Positions 1 through 8,304 of a stretch of 44,511 nucleotides of DNA are shown here, one piece after another (the first letter of the stretch is position 1; every line of letters begins with the position of its first letter). The notes under the pieces are model-generated. The model did no database searches. It had not been told where the DNA came from and saw only the letters and a list, made by a program, of their open reading frames with translations. Source of the stretch: a bacterium (lineage in GTDB: Bacteria; Pseudomonadota; Alphaproteobacteria; Rickettsiales; RI-342). Location of the stretch: contig WGMV01000046.1 of the NCBI GenBank assembly GCA_016124905.1, forward strand, positions 1-44,511. Reading direction: 5' to 3'. Position numbers and translations under genes: made by a program.

Positions 1-484
1 AGCTCGGCATGGAGCTGGCATCCGCCGGGGGAGGGGAGCTGGCCATCATGGGGCCGGCATCGCTGGTATATTCATCCGGGTAATAGAAGCGCACCACATA
101 GGCCAGGTCCCTGCTGCCGGCATTTTTCAGCGGCTTGGCGAAGAGGTCGAACTGGTAGCTGCGCTTGTCGGTGATGATGGTCATGTTGGTGTGCGCATCC
201 TCGCTGAGGGCGCGGATGAAGAGGTGCGTATCGGCCGGAATAATCTGCCAGGAAACCAGGTCGCCCACGGAAATGGTGAGGATGCGCTCGTTGCGGTCGA
301 ACTCGATGTTGGACTGGTAGCCATAATGCGTGGTGATGGCATAGACTTCGTTGGGGTCGTAAATGAGGGTTTTGATGCGGCTGTCCGTCGTCATGGACTG
401 GGCCTGCGCCCCCGAGGCAGCCATGGCCACGCCCGCTATCAGCAACCCTGTTCTCCCCATGCGCAGTATCGAACGGATCATCAT
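1..484 (-). CDS. virB9: VirB9-like T4SS outer-membrane core protein (3' end beyond window)
   Basis: VirB9 proteins are periplasmic and form the outer-membrane core complex of type IV secretion systems with VirB7 and VirB10. Read on the minus strand from an ATG at 484, the protein opens with a signal peptide (hydrophobic stretch about residues 12-26, ending GAQAQS). It continues with the typical VirB9 pattern: DSRIKTLIYDPNEVYAI, an IEFD segment, VGDLVSWQI, and TNMTIITDKRSYQFDLF. About 161 residues are visible and the rest lies left of base 1. The start codon overlaps the virB8 stop as ATGATGA, so translation is probably coupled. The order virB8-virB9 is the usual one, so virB10, virB11 and virD4 may follow outside the window. 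Family assignment is firm; the partner genes are not visible. Confidence 0.9.
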   Translation of the reverse strand, partial: MMIRSILRMGRTGLLIAGVAMAASGAQAQSMTTDSRIKTLIYDPNEVYAITTHYGYQSNIEFDRNERILTISVGDLVSWQIIPADTHLFIRALSEDAHTNMTIITDKRSYQFDLFAKPLKNAGSRDLAYVVRFYYPDEYTSDAGPMMASSPPPADASSMPS

Positions 485-1191
485 TGTGCCGCACCAAACT
501 CCTGATCGACCGTGTAGCTCGTGACCTTAAACCCGACAGGGTTAATATAACGTTGTTCCGCCGTCAGCTCCAGCGCCTGAAATTCATAGCTGACCCAGAC
601 GATGTAATCCACGGGGTCCTTGTTGATGACGGTGTCGCCTTCCAGCGTGACACGGATGCGAACCTGCGCGCTGTTGTCACCCGTGAACTGGAAGGAGCGC
701 ACGTTGATGACGCGCTTGATTTCCTGGCCGTAGAGATTGCTCGGGCTTTGGGGGTTGTTGCTGTTGAAGAGCTTCTTGTATTCCTCGGCGATCTTAGCCT
801 CGCTCATCAGGCGCACGGTTTTGTAGTTTTCCGTATAAAGCGCGGCGTCGTAGGCTTCGCGGGCGCGGACATATTTGATGACGAAATATTGCGCCAACTC
901 TTTCTGGCTTTCCAGTTCTTTGCGGGAAAGGGGCGTGACCACCTGGGTCATGCCGCTTTTCTCATCCACCTGAATCACGAACGGCTGAACCGATTTCAGC
1001 GGCGTGAGCAGGGAAACAGACAGGGCCGAAATCAATGTGGCGACCAGGCTGATGAGCGTGACAAGCGCCAGGATGTTTCGCTGAACCACCATGGCCTGAT
1101 AGCGGTCGGCATACCAGTTCTTCTGGTCGCTCAGGTGCTTGCCCGGCGCCAGCATGTCCTGCGATGTGGTTTTCTTTTTAAATAAGCTCAT
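481..1191 (-). CDS. virB8: VirB8-like T4SS inner-membrane protein
   Basis: VirB8 is a bitopic inner-membrane protein whose periplasmic NTF2-like domain helps assemble the T4SS channel. The product is 236 residues, the usual VirB8 size. It has a short cytoplasmic N-terminus (MSLFKKK), one membrane segment at about residues 40-62, then a soluble domain with VIQVDEKSG and RVTLEGDTVINKDPVDYIV, and it ends near NPVGFKVTSYTVDQEF, all in the VirB8 style. I chose the ATG at 1191; an upstream in-frame TTG at 1227 would add 12 residues but leaves no better ribosome site. The gene overlaps virB9 by 4 bases. A plausible promoter lies at 1233-1261. Confidence 0.93.
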   Translation of the reverse strand: MSLFKKKTTSQDMLAPGKHLSDQKNWYADRYQAMVVQRNILALVTLISLVATLISALSVSLLTPLKSVQPFVIQVDEKSGMTQVVTPLSRKELESQKELAQYFVIKYVRAREAYDAALYTENYKTVRLMSEAKIAEEYKKLFNSNNPQSPSNLYGQEIKRVINVRSFQFTGDNSAQVRIRVTLEGDTVINKDPVDYIVWVSYEFQALELTAEQRYINPVGFKVTSYTVDQEFGAAQ

Positions 1192-1232
1192 CGGTATGCC
1201 TGCAACGGCCGGTATCCACCCAGCCAAAACAC

Positions 1233-1261
1233 AAGATACTGCGTTCCACTATCCGATACAA
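1233..1261 (-). promoter_or_regulatory. Probable sigma70-type promoter of virB8-virB9
   Basis: On the minus strand, TTGTAT (1261-1256) and TATCTT (1238-1233) are separated by exactly 17 bases, about 40 bases upstream of the virB8 ATG. Both hexamers match the sigma70 consensus at four or more positions. No transcript data are available. Confidence 0.4.
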
Positions 1262-1283
1262 GCCTTTCATGACGGATGTATGA

Positions 1284-1305
1284 CACCATATGTTGTGTTA
1301 TGGTG
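1284..1305. promoter_or_regulatory. Inverted repeat upstream of virB8, possible operator
   Basis: CACCATA (1284-1290) and TATGGTG (1299-1305) form a perfect 7-base inverted repeat with an 8-base spacer. It sits 20-50 bases upstream of the predicted -35 box of virB8. It could bind a dimeric activator. It has no T-tract, so it is not a terminator. The binding protein is unknown. Confidence 0.3.
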
Positions 1306-1325
1306 ACCTAACCCGACCGCAGGAT

Positions 1326-1361
1326 GCAAAAAACCCCGCCTGGCCATGCCATGACGGGGTT
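1326..1361 (-). terminator. Rho-independent terminator after rpmE
   Basis: On the minus strand a 7-base stem (AACCCCG at 1332-1338 pairing with CGGGGTT at 1355-1361) is followed directly by a run of Ts, seen as six As at 1328-1333 on the plus strand. It lies 22 bases beyond the rpmE stop and separates rpmE from virB8. Confidence 0.8.
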
Positions 1362-1382
1362 GTGCGCCTGCCAGTAAATGAC

Positions 1383-1619
1383 TTAGGAAGAGGCTTTCTT
1401 GGCGGCGAAGTTGAAATTCCCGAAACGCTGGGAGAATTTCTCGACCTGGCCGGTTTTCTTGATGTTGAAGCCGCCGGTCCATGCGGAATGGGTTTTGGGG
1501 TCCACGTCCAGCTGCAGCGTGTCGCCTTCCTTGCCATAGGTGGAATGGGTATAATATTCAGTGCCATCGGTCATGATGACTTTGATCTTGTGGTAATCCG
1601 GATGGATGCCTTGTTTCAT
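1383..1619 (-). CDS. rpmE: 50S ribosomal protein L31
   Basis: This is bL31, a small protein of the large ribosomal subunit that bridges to the small subunit. The 78-residue product begins [19 protein letters not shown] and contains HSAWTGG, the conserved L31 pattern. It has no cysteines, so it is the form lacking the zinc-binding Cys set. I chose the ATG at 1619 because GGGGA lies just upstream; the longer reading would start at a TTG and add only four residues. It has its own terminator downstream (1326-1361), and the terminator of the preceding gene lies just upstream (1630-1662), so it is probably a single-gene transcript or read-through from upstream. Confidence 0.95.
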   Translation of the reverse strand: MKQGIHPDYHKIKVIMTDGTEYYTHSTYGKEGDTLQLDVDPKTHSAWTGGFNIKKTGQVEKFSQRFGNFNFAAKKASS

Positions 1620-1629
1620 AACAGTCCCC

Positions 1630-1662
1630 AAAAAAAGAGCTTTGCTGCATAGCGCAAAGCCC
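1630..1662 (-). terminator. Rho-independent terminator after the 650-residue unknown gene
   Basis: GCTTTGC (1639-1645) and GCAAAGC (1654-1660) form a perfect 7-base stem with an 8-base loop. On the minus strand the stem is followed by seven Ts (As at 1630-1636). It sits 28 bases past the stop of the gene at 1690-3642 and just before the rpmE ribosome site. Confidence 0.8.
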
Positions 1663-1689
1663 TTTTACGTTCAAGTATTAATTAAGCTT

Positions 1690-3642
1690 TTAATGGATGG
1701 TGCGTTCGGCTTCCTGCTGAACCGGGTTGTAGGCGGCTGTAATGTTGTAGTTGCTGCCACCCAGTTCCACGCCCGGAATGGCTGCGCCATTGGCCTGGCT
1801 GATGGTGGAAATGGCCGTCACCAGGGCTTCCGAATGGGCCTGGGTGGAGAGTAACTGAAGGGTTTGCGGGTTGGCCGTGCGCAGAGAGGCGATGATCTCG
1901 TCGGTGCTCATAGCGCCGATGGCGGTCAGAATCTCCGTCTGGCGATCGCCGCCGACGGCGGTGAGGAAGCCATTGAGCTTTTCCGGTGCGAGGTTCAGCA
2001 CAACCTTGGCCAGCGTAGTGGCATCCGCATTGCTGGCGGCAAGGGTGCTTACCACGTCGGCGCTGTTGCTCTCGTTGATCAGCTCGGCGATGGCGAAGAA
2101 GCCTTTTTCCTGCGTCAGCGATTCGTTGATGAAGCTGGTTATCGCCTCTGCCGGGATGGTGATATCGTTAATGCGGTTGCTCTCCAGCATGGCGGAGATC
2201 ATGTAATTGGCGAATTGCTCGCCATTGGCCGCGCCGCGGGCTGTATCAAACACCTGTTGAAGCTGCTCGGCATTAAGCGGCGGTGTGTTGCCGCGGATGC
2301 TGCTGTCGATCATGGCGCCAAGCATGTAACCGGCAGCCTGCGGGCTGGTTTGCGATTGCTGGCGCATGAATTCCACCAGTTCGGCAATTTCATCCGGATC
2401 GATATCCTGCAGCATCTTGCGTGTGGCGCTGGTGATGAATTCGCCATTGGTCGGGTTGGCGGCAATCATGCTCTGGATTTCGGTATTGTTGAGTTGGTCG
2501 ATGGTCTTGGTTTCGTCCAGGCCATCTGGAATGGTGAGATGTTCATTGTCGCGCAGCGCGGACAGAGCCTCATTGTCGAGGTTCATGCCGGTGCTGGTGG
2601 CTCCCTGCGTGGCGGCTGCAGATGCGCCTTCGCCACCCAGAACGCCGCCGAGGATGCGGTTGATGAGGCCAAGAATCGCATCCATGATGCGGTTCATGAT
2701 GTTGCTCATCGTTTGCTGGTTGGTGGTAGCATTTTCGTTGTTTGTTTGCTCGGTACGAACTTGGGCTGCAATTTCAGGATCAATGTTGTTGGGCCAGTGA
2801 ACGCCGCTCGGGTCAAAGAGTTTGGCATCCTTGCCAACCAGATGTTCGGCAATATCCTGCCAGTTTGGCGTAATGCTGCTGACTGCGGAGAAGACCTTAG
2901 CCGCATTTGGAGAGTTCGGCCCCCCCAGCAGGCCGATAACGGCGTTGTATTCCGGACCTTGTTGGTTGGTGGTAGCTTCCTGGAAGAAGACCATGTTTTC
3001 CAGAAAGGTTATCTGGGCCAGGTTGGCAATTTGCGCTTCGTTCAGGTCGGGATGCGCGGCGCGAAGTTTTTCCGAGAGGAATTCAACGGCGCGTTCCTGC
3101 CCATGTTCCTGATCCTCTGCGAAACGAAGGAAGGTCTCAAGCCTGTCTTGTGGGCTTAATGGGGTTTCGGCATTGGCCGTGCCGTAAGCAACGGCCTGCA
3201 GGCCTTCAATGGCCGATTTCACAATTTCATAATTGAATTCAGGCGTGCCCGGCGCAATGCTGGTTTCATGCGGTGCGCCATCCTGCCCCGTAACTGTGTG
3301 CGTAATCGGTTGTTGCAGTTGGAACTGGTAGACCGCTTCTACATAGGGGCGTCCGCGAATAACAAGGGGATTGCTCGTGTTGGACCAGCTTGTCAAAATA
3401 CGGTTCAGTGCACTGCCGCCAAGGGTTTCTGAAGCTGCCGTGAGGTAACCCTTGTCTTGCTCGCTCATGCCATAGAGGTTTTCCAGGTTGCTGAATCCAT
3501 TGCGTACCTGTTGGTCGACCGGAAAGTTATTATTTGCCGCCGGAATAACCTTGGTTGCAACCGTCGCTGCGCCTGCTGCCACGGTGAGGCCGCCTACAAT
3601 CCAGGGAACTAAGGGAACCAAGGGAAGAAGGAAAGCTGGCAT
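1690..3642 (-). CDS. Unknown 650-residue Asn/Gln/Ala-rich protein with hydrophobic N-terminus
   Basis: I do not recognise a family. The product starts with a proline-broken hydrophobic stretch (residues 3-30) followed by Ala/Gly/Val, which could be a membrane anchor or uncleaved signal. The next 300 residues are soluble and rich in Asn and Gln. A short amphipathic/glycine segment (RIMDAILGLINRILGGVLGG, about residues 320-340) divides the protein. The second half is a series of Leu/Ala/Ile-rich helices of roughly 25-30 residues, reminiscent of an alpha-helical repeat fold. No cysteines or catalytic motif stand out. The start is supported by TAGGAG about 10 bases upstream. It has its own terminator and lies two genes from virB8-virB9. 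A T4SS substrate or surface protein is possible but unproven. Confidence 0.75.
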   Translation of the reverse strand: MPAFLLPLVPLVPWIVGGLTVAAGAATVATKVIPAANNNFPVDQQVRNGFSNLENLYGMSEQDKGYLTAASETLGGSALNRILTSWSNTSNPLVIRGRPYVEAVYQFQLQQPITHTVTGQDGAPHETSIAPGTPEFNYEIVKSAIEGLQAVAYGTANAETPLSPQDRLETFLRFAEDQEHGQERAVEFLSEKLRAAHPDLNEAQIANLAQITFLENMVFFQEATTNQQGPEYNAVIGLLGGPNSPNAAKVFSAVSSITPNWQDIAEHLVGKDAKLFDPSGVHWPNNIDPEIAAQVRTEQTNNENATTNQQTMSNIMNRIMDAILGLINRILGGVLGGEGASAAATQGATSTGMNLDNEALSALRDNEHLTIPDGLDETKTIDQLNNTEIQSMIAANPTNGEFITSATRKMLQDIDPDEIAELVEFMRQQSQTSPQAAGYMLGAMIDSSIRGNTPPLNAEQLQQVFDTARGAANGEQFANYMISAMLESNRINDITIPAEAITSFINESLTQEKGFFAIAELINESNSADVVSTLAASNADATTLAKVVLNLAPEKLNGFLTAVGGDRQTEILTAIGAMSTDEIIASLRTANPQTLQLLSTQAHSEALVTAISTISQANGAAIPGVELGGSNYNITAAYNPVQQEAERTIH

Positions 3643-3697
3643 AGCATGATGCTCCTAATTACACTTAATTGTAAGGTAACACGCCTATGTGAAGTAT

Positions 3698-4774
3698 TTA
3701 TGAACCCTTTAACTTGGTGCAAATCTCGAGCGCCCGCGCATATGCGCCGCTCATCTGCCCTGCCCAGGGAACGGAAAGGTAATCCCCTGCGAAATGGATG
3801 GGGCCGAAGGGTTTTTGGAGATGGCTAACCGAATCTGCCGGCATAGGCCAGAAATGGGTGCATCCCTGCCAGGGATCGGTCTGCCAGTTCATATATAAGG
3901 AGTGATCAACCGAAGGCTTGTAGCCCAGCCATTCAGCGAGGATGGCAATGCCATGCTCCTGCATAGTCTGGTGAGCGGGTGGAAGCTCATCCCCGAAATG
4001 ATGGTACAGCACCGTTATCGCCTGCAATTCCGGCGGGGCAAACAATATCCATTGAGGGTGATCCGCATGGATCAGGTAATGATTTCGCCAATGCGGGGGA
4101 AGCGGCTTTTCCAAAAGCAATACCAGTTTCTGAAGGGTGACTGGTATGAGGGATGCGAATATTTTCTGAGTGGTGTCGGGAAGCGTAGGTAAAAAGGTGA
4201 TTTTTTGCTGCCTGATCACATTGGCGTTAACCGCAAGCACGACATGCTTTGCCCGGCATGGACCCTGGGCGGTTTGAACCAAGGCCCCATCGGCGGACCA
4301 TTCAATATGCGACACGGGGCAATTCTGTTCGATCGCCAGGCCGTCCGCCCATCGGGTGATCAGTTTTTCCGCTCCGCCAGAAATATACTGTTCGTTATTG
4401 GTATCAATCTGGCCGGTGGTTGCCACGATGTCGCGCCGGGTCGCCTCGTAGGGGGTGATATAGCGCCTGTAGCCCTCCTCATCGAGCCATGCGCCATCCT
4501 GCCATACCATGAGGGTTGTATCGGTTGGTTCAAGCTTGCATCCGGCCTTTAGTGCATCTTCCCTGAGCGGGTTCACATCACCTGAGTGCAGCCAACTGGC
4601 TCCCAGATCGATTGGACAGTGATTGTGGTGGACGGTATGCACGCGTCCGCCGATTCGGCCGGTTGCTTCAAGCACGATGTAGGGGATGCCGGTGTCATGG
4701 CAATGGCGGGCTACAGTTAGGCCGGAAATTCCTGCGCCGATGATGGCGACATCGGTGATTGCCGGAAGCTTCAT
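3698..4774 (-). CDS. FAD-dependent amine oxidase-like protein
   Basis: The 358-residue product is a flavin amine oxidase/NAD(P)-binding Rossmann-like protein that would oxidise an amine or related substrate using FAD. The N-terminal dinucleotide-binding motif GAGISGLTVARH (residues 13-24), an acidic end to the second strand (VLEATGRIGGRV), and the C-terminal FAD motif GPIHFAGDYLSVPWAGQMSG are all present. At 358 residues it is shorter than typical monoamine oxidases (about 450), close to small bacterial family members. The start overlaps the stop of the upstream methyltransferase gene by ATGA, so the two probably act together. The substrate cannot be told from sequence. Confidence 0.88.
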   Translation of the reverse strand: MKLPAITDVAIIGAGISGLTVARHCHDTGIPYIVLEATGRIGGRVHTVHHNHCPIDLGASWLHSGDVNPLREDALKAGCKLEPTDTTLMVWQDGAWLDEEGYRRYITPYEATRRDIVATTGQIDTNNEQYISGGAEKLITRWADGLAIEQNCPVSHIEWSADGALVQTAQGPCRAKHVVLAVNANVIRQQKITFLPTLPDTTQKIFASLIPVTLQKLVLLLEKPLPPHWRNHYLIHADHPQWILFAPPELQAITVLYHHFGDELPPAHQTMQEHGIAILAEWLGYKPSVDHSLYMNWQTDPWQGCTHFWPMPADSVSHLQKPFGPIHFAGDYLSVPWAGQMSGAYARALEICTKLKGS

Positions 4775-5535
4775 GATGGTTTGCGCGCCATGAAGGTGAC
4801 GAAGTTCAGGCAGCTGAAGGGAAGGGTCACATCCACGAAGCCAGCCTGTTCGATCAACTGTTTGAGGGCGGATTCTTGGATGATGTGCATGTAGTCCTTG
4901 TATAGCTCGCTATGCAGGCCAAGGGAGGTAATGAGCAGGTCGTTGATGTTATGCGCCAGCTGATTGAGCTTTTCGTCGTCGCGCCAGGAGAATTCCTGCA
5001 CCAGCAAAATGCCGCCCGGCTTCAGTGATGCGAAAGCGGAGGCCAACATTCGACTTTTCTGATCATCCCGGTATCCGGAAAGGATGTAGCCGAAGCGCGC
5101 GGCATCAAACAGGTTGGGCTGCACAAATTCGCCCATATTGGCCTTGATGTAGCCAACGCGTTCGCCCATCTCGGCAAAGCGCAGGCGGCTGATATCCAGC
5201 ATGATATCGGACTGATCGATGAAGGTAATGGTAGAGTTTCTGATGCCATCCAGCAGGGATATGGAAGAAAAAGACGTAAGGCAGCCATATTCCACGACGT
5301 CGACAGTGCGTTGACTTTTTTCGCGTTTGACGAGTTCGCCCAGCAGCAATGCATTTTGCAGGGCGGGAGCGGGGACGAAGTTTTTCGCACGGACGTCATA
5401 AATGCTCATGAACTGCCGCAGGAAATTCAGCCTGGGTTCAAGCCCCTGTTTGCAGATTTCCTGATATGCCTGCTCATGCAGCGCATGAAGATCCTCGGCA
5501 TTGTCGATGGTTTTGGCTGCGCCGAATTCGGACAT
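4771..5535 (-). CDS. SAM-dependent methyltransferase-like protein, substrate unknown
   Basis: The 254-residue product has the layout of a class I methyltransferase. A strand-loop resembling motif I (VVEYGCLTSFSS, near residue 80) is followed by an acidic second strand (ITFIDQSDIMLDISRLRF). Later come a motif IV-like segment (FGYILSGYRDD) and a post-motif SLKPGGILLVQEFSW. Motif I is degenerate, since the usual GxGxG is YGCLTS, so SAM binding is inferred from overall pattern. A good ribosome site (AAGGAAGG) precedes the ATG at 5535. It is the first gene of a two-gene unit with the amine oxidase-like gene. Confidence 0.75.
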   Translation of the reverse strand: MSEFGAAKTIDNAEDLHALHEQAYQEICKQGLEPRLNFLRQFMSIYDVRAKNFVPAPALQNALLLGELVKREKSQRTVDVVEYGCLTSFSSISLLDGIRNSTITFIDQSDIMLDISRLRFAEMGERVGYIKANMGEFVQPNLFDAARFGYILSGYRDDQKSRMLASAFASLKPGGILLVQEFSWRDDEKLNQLAHNINDLLITSLGLHSELYKDYMHIIQESALKQLIEQAGFVDVTLPFSCLNFVTFMARKPS

Positions 5536-5653
5536 AATGGTTCACCTTCCTTGGCGCAGCTTACCGTTCACAAGGTAAAAATTCTCCAAAGATTTGCCGG
5601 TGCAACAAAAACTTCACTTTCGCTTTCGGGGCGGCTTACCTATTTCTGGTTGC

Positions 5654-6265
5654 ATGCATAAGTGTTCTTCCATTGTTGCAATGCTTGCCGCGCTGCTGGC
5701 GCTGGGCGGGTGCGCGCTGCCCGCGGGGCTGATGGGCAGCAGCGACAAGGGCAGTGCGAAGTCGCACGGGCCGACGATCCATGGGTATGGCGCCATTACG
5801 TTTGGGATGGATAAGAACCGGGCATTTGCCGCTATTGGCGGGCGGGGGCAGTTTCAGCGGGCCTCCAACGGCAAAAGCGATGTGCTGATTTACGATGATT
5901 ATGTGGATTACGTGCCGGTGCGCGTGGTACAGTATTTCGACGACAAGGGCAAGGCGGGCAAGGCGGAAGCCTATGCCGGCGACGGACAGCGACCCATGCC
6001 GCTTTCGGACTGCCAGGGGCTGTTTCAGGCCATCTACGTCAAACTTCAGCATAATTACCAGGCGCCGGACTGGGCCCCGCGTGAGGAGGGCCGCCGGTAC
6101 GGCCGCGGCGGCGTGCTGATGTACACGTTCGCCGACGGGTCGCACATTATTTTGAATTATGATTTCGTCACCCAAGGCATGTTTGCCGGTGAAACGGGGC
6201 TGTGCACGGTCAAGCTGGCGGTGTCGCCCTCCAGCGTGGGCGGCGGTGGCGGAGGCGACGACTAA
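5654..6265 (+). CDS. Predicted lipoprotein with Gly-rich tail, function unknown
   Basis: The 203-residue product begins MHKCSSIVAMLAALLALGGC, a clear lipoprotein signal with lipobox LGGC and mature Cys at residue 20. The ATG at 5654 was chosen because it places the signal at the N-terminus; a longer reading adds 20 unrelated residues. The mature part contains ITFGMDKNRAFAAIGGRG, which loosely recalls the BamE/OmlA-type 'G-M-x-x-x-V-x-x-x-L-G' opening, two further Cys (DCQG, GLCT), and a Gly-rich C-terminal tail ending GGGGGGDD. I cannot assign a family. It stands alone, 72 bases before xthA. Confidence 0.8.
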   Translation: MHKCSSIVAMLAALLALGGCALPAGLMGSSDKGSAKSHGPTIHGYGAITFGMDKNRAFAAIGGRGQFQRASNGKSDVLIYDDYVDYVPVRVVQYFDDKGKAGKAEAYAGDGQRPMPLSDCQGLFQAIYVKLQHNYQAPDWAPREEGRRYGRGGVLMYTFADGSHIILNYDFVTQGMFAGETGLCTVKLAVSPSSVGGGGGGDD

Positions 6266-6337
6266 GCCGCCCGCCGTTTTTCATGGCAAGCACTTTGTCT
6301 TCTTGTCACAAGATTGGGCGGGTTCTATGGTGCCGCC

Positions 6338-7120
6338 ATGCCCGTTTTCGCCACCTGGAACATCAACTCCATCCGCCCACGTCTGGAGCATCTGAGCGAC
6401 TGGCTGCGCCTGCGCCAGCCCGATGTGGTGATGCTGCAGGAAACCAAGGTGCTGAATGATGCATTCCCCCGGGAAGCGGTGGAGGATCTGGGCTATAATC
6501 TCGCCATTCATGGGCAGAAAACCTTCAACGGCGTGGCGATTCTTTCACGCGGGCCGCTGGAGGATGTGACGACGAGCCTTCCCGGAGAGCCGGAGGATGA
6601 ACAGGCGCGTTACATCGAGGCGGTCACCACCCTGAACGGGCAGGTCTATCGCGTGTCGTCGGTCTATGTGCCGAACGGGCAGGAAGTGGGGAGTGACAAA
6701 TTCGCCTACAAGCTCCGTTTCTTCGAGCGGCTTCGCCAGCATGCGGAGCGTGTGCTGCCGCAGAATGAGGCCTGGATCATGGGCGGCGATTACAATGTGG
6801 CGCCCGAACCCATCGATGTCTACGACCCGAAAGGCCTGGACGGCACGGTTTGCTTTCACCCGAGCGAGCGGGCGGGCTTTCGCGCGCTGCTTTATGGCGG
6901 CATGCGCAATGCTGTGCGTTGCATCCATGAAGAGGAGAGGATATATTCCTGGTGGGATTATCGTGAACGCGCATGGGAGCGAAACCACGGCCTGAACATC
7001 GACCATCTTCTTTTAAGCCCCGCTGCCGCCGACAGGCTGCGCGACGCCGGGGTGGACAAGGATGAACGGGCGAAGGACAAGCCTTCGGACCATGTGCCTG
7101 TATGGTGTGATGTGGCATGA
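6338..7120 (+). CDS. xthA: Exodeoxyribonuclease III
   Basis: Exonuclease III is an AP endonuclease and 3'-exonuclease in base-excision repair. The 260-residue product has the family's full set of motifs: WNINSIRPR at the N-terminus, LQETK with metal-binding Glu35, a GGDYNVAP catalytic Asp/Asn segment near residue 150, GLNIDHLLLSP, and a C-terminal SDHVPVW with the catalytic Asp-His pair. The ATG at 6338 fits the conserved N-terminus (MPVFATWNINS); the reading frame extends upstream without support. The stop overlaps the next start as ATGA, suggesting a transcript with the DUF2914 and VanX-like genes. Confidence 0.95.
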   Translation: MPVFATWNINSIRPRLEHLSDWLRLRQPDVVMLQETKVLNDAFPREAVEDLGYNLAIHGQKTFNGVAILSRGPLEDVTTSLPGEPEDEQARYIEAVTTLNGQVYRVSSVYVPNGQEVGSDKFAYKLRFFERLRQHAERVLPQNEAWIMGGDYNVAPEPIDVYDPKGLDGTVCFHPSERAGFRALLYGGMRNAVRCIHEEERIYSWWDYRERAWERNHGLNIDHLLLSPAAADRLRDAGVDKDERAKDKPSDHVPVWCDVA

Positions 7121-8301
7121 AACTACCGCGGATGATGGCATTGGCAGTTGCGGTATGCTGGCCGGGGATAGCCCTGGCCGCGGGGGAATATGTGAACCCG
7201 TCTCTCGCCGCGCAGGTGGGAAATGCCAAGGCCGCCCGAATTCTGGAATTTCTCAACGAAGGGAAAGGCGATGCGCCACGCGTGAAAACGGTGGCGATAC
7301 CGGTGGCCAAGCCTTCCCTTAATCCGTTGCCTTCCATTACCACGCCGGCTGCCAAGCCTGTTGTGCCTGCTCAGGCGGCGGCGGTAGAAGATGCACCCCC
7401 GATGAAACTTGCATCCCTGCCGGTTCCTGCAAAAAAACCCACCGCTCCCAAACGGGATAACAGCTACATCGCGTTTGATCCGGCCAAGGAGGCGCGCAAT
7501 GCAAAAAAAGGCCCGCGTTTCGAGCTTTCCAGCGTTGCGCCCCGCATGCCCAAACCCGGCACGGTGAACGAGGCCAAGGTCATGCCGGTGCGGGTGGCGG
7601 CCTTGCCCGCACCCGTGGCCAAGCCGGAGCGCAGCGTGAAGACGGCGAATGACCTGCCCCCCGCGCTGCCGGTTATTCCGGATAATGCGGCGAAGAAAGA
7701 GGTTGCCTCGAAAAGCAAAGTGGAACAGGCGTTTGATAATGTGGAGCCGGTGCTGGCCAATGCCACGCTGGTGCCGGTGCAGGGAGGCTCCGCCCTTATG
7801 CCGCCGTCGCTGCCGGTGAAGGAAGCGCGCGCGGCCATGCCGGATGTGAAGGATGTGCCGAATCAACAACTGGCTTCCAACGCGCCGGATGCGGAAATTC
7901 AGCAACTAGCCGCTATCGCGCCTGCCGCCGGTGTGGCCGAGCGCGATGCGCCCATGCAGATGGCATCGGTGGCCAAGCCGAGCATGCCGGTTCAGGTGGC
8001 CGGGCAATTCACCCGTAACGTGGTGGACCGCAGCCCGGTGGATCGTCAAAGCTCCGCTGTGATTGCCGATGGCAAGCTGATGTTTTTCAGCGAGGTGCAG
8101 GGCATGGGCGGCAAAAGCCTGCTGCATCGCTGGAAAGTGAACGGCAAGGTGGTGGAAGAGCGCCGCTTCCCCGTGGCCTCGAATGAATGGCGCACCTGGT
8201 CGCAGCTTTGGCTCAAGCCGAATTATGTGGGCACCATCACGGTGGAAATGCTGAGCGACGGCAAGGTGGTCGGGTCCGAGTCCATCGAGGTGAAATCCTA
8301 G
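7117..8301 (+). CDS. Exported Pro/Ala/Lys-rich protein with C-terminal DUF2914 domain
   Basis: The 394-residue product has a signal peptide (MKLPRMMALAVAVCWPGIALA). About 280 low-complexity residues follow, rich in Ala, Pro, Val and Lys (repeated VAKP, LPVPAKKP, LPAPVAKP-like segments), probably a flexible periplasmic linker. The last 100 residues match the DUF2914 pattern: RSPVDR, LMFFSEVQGMGGKSLLHRWKVNG, WRTWSQLWLKPNYVGTITVEM. DUF2914 has no well-defined biochemical role that I know of; it often occurs at the end of envelope proteins. The start overlaps xthA by 4 bases, and the VanX-like gene begins 3 bases after its stop. Confidence 0.85.
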   Translation: MKLPRMMALAVAVCWPGIALAAGEYVNPSLAAQVGNAKAARILEFLNEGKGDAPRVKTVAIPVAKPSLNPLPSITTPAAKPVVPAQAAAVEDAPPMKLASLPVPAKKPTAPKRDNSYIAFDPAKEARNAKKGPRFELSSVAPRMPKPGTVNEAKVMPVRVAALPAPVAKPERSVKTANDLPPALPVIPDNAAKKEVASKSKVEQAFDNVEPVLANATLVPVQGGSALMPPSLPVKEARAAMPDVKDVPNQQLASNAPDAEIQQLAAIAPAAGVAERDAPMQMASVAKPSMPVQVAGQFTRNVVDRSPVDRQSSAVIADGKLMFFSEVQGMGGKSLLHRWKVNGKVVEERRFPVASNEWRTWSQLWLKPNYVGTITVEMLSDGKVVGSESIEVKS

Positions 8302-8304
8302 ACC

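Noticed and set aside
1864-3159. A 431-codon plus-strand open frame opposite the unknown 650-residue gene
   Set aside because: The minus-strand gene has a ribosome site, a hydrophobic N-terminus and a terminator; the plus frame has none and a composition typical of antisense shadows.
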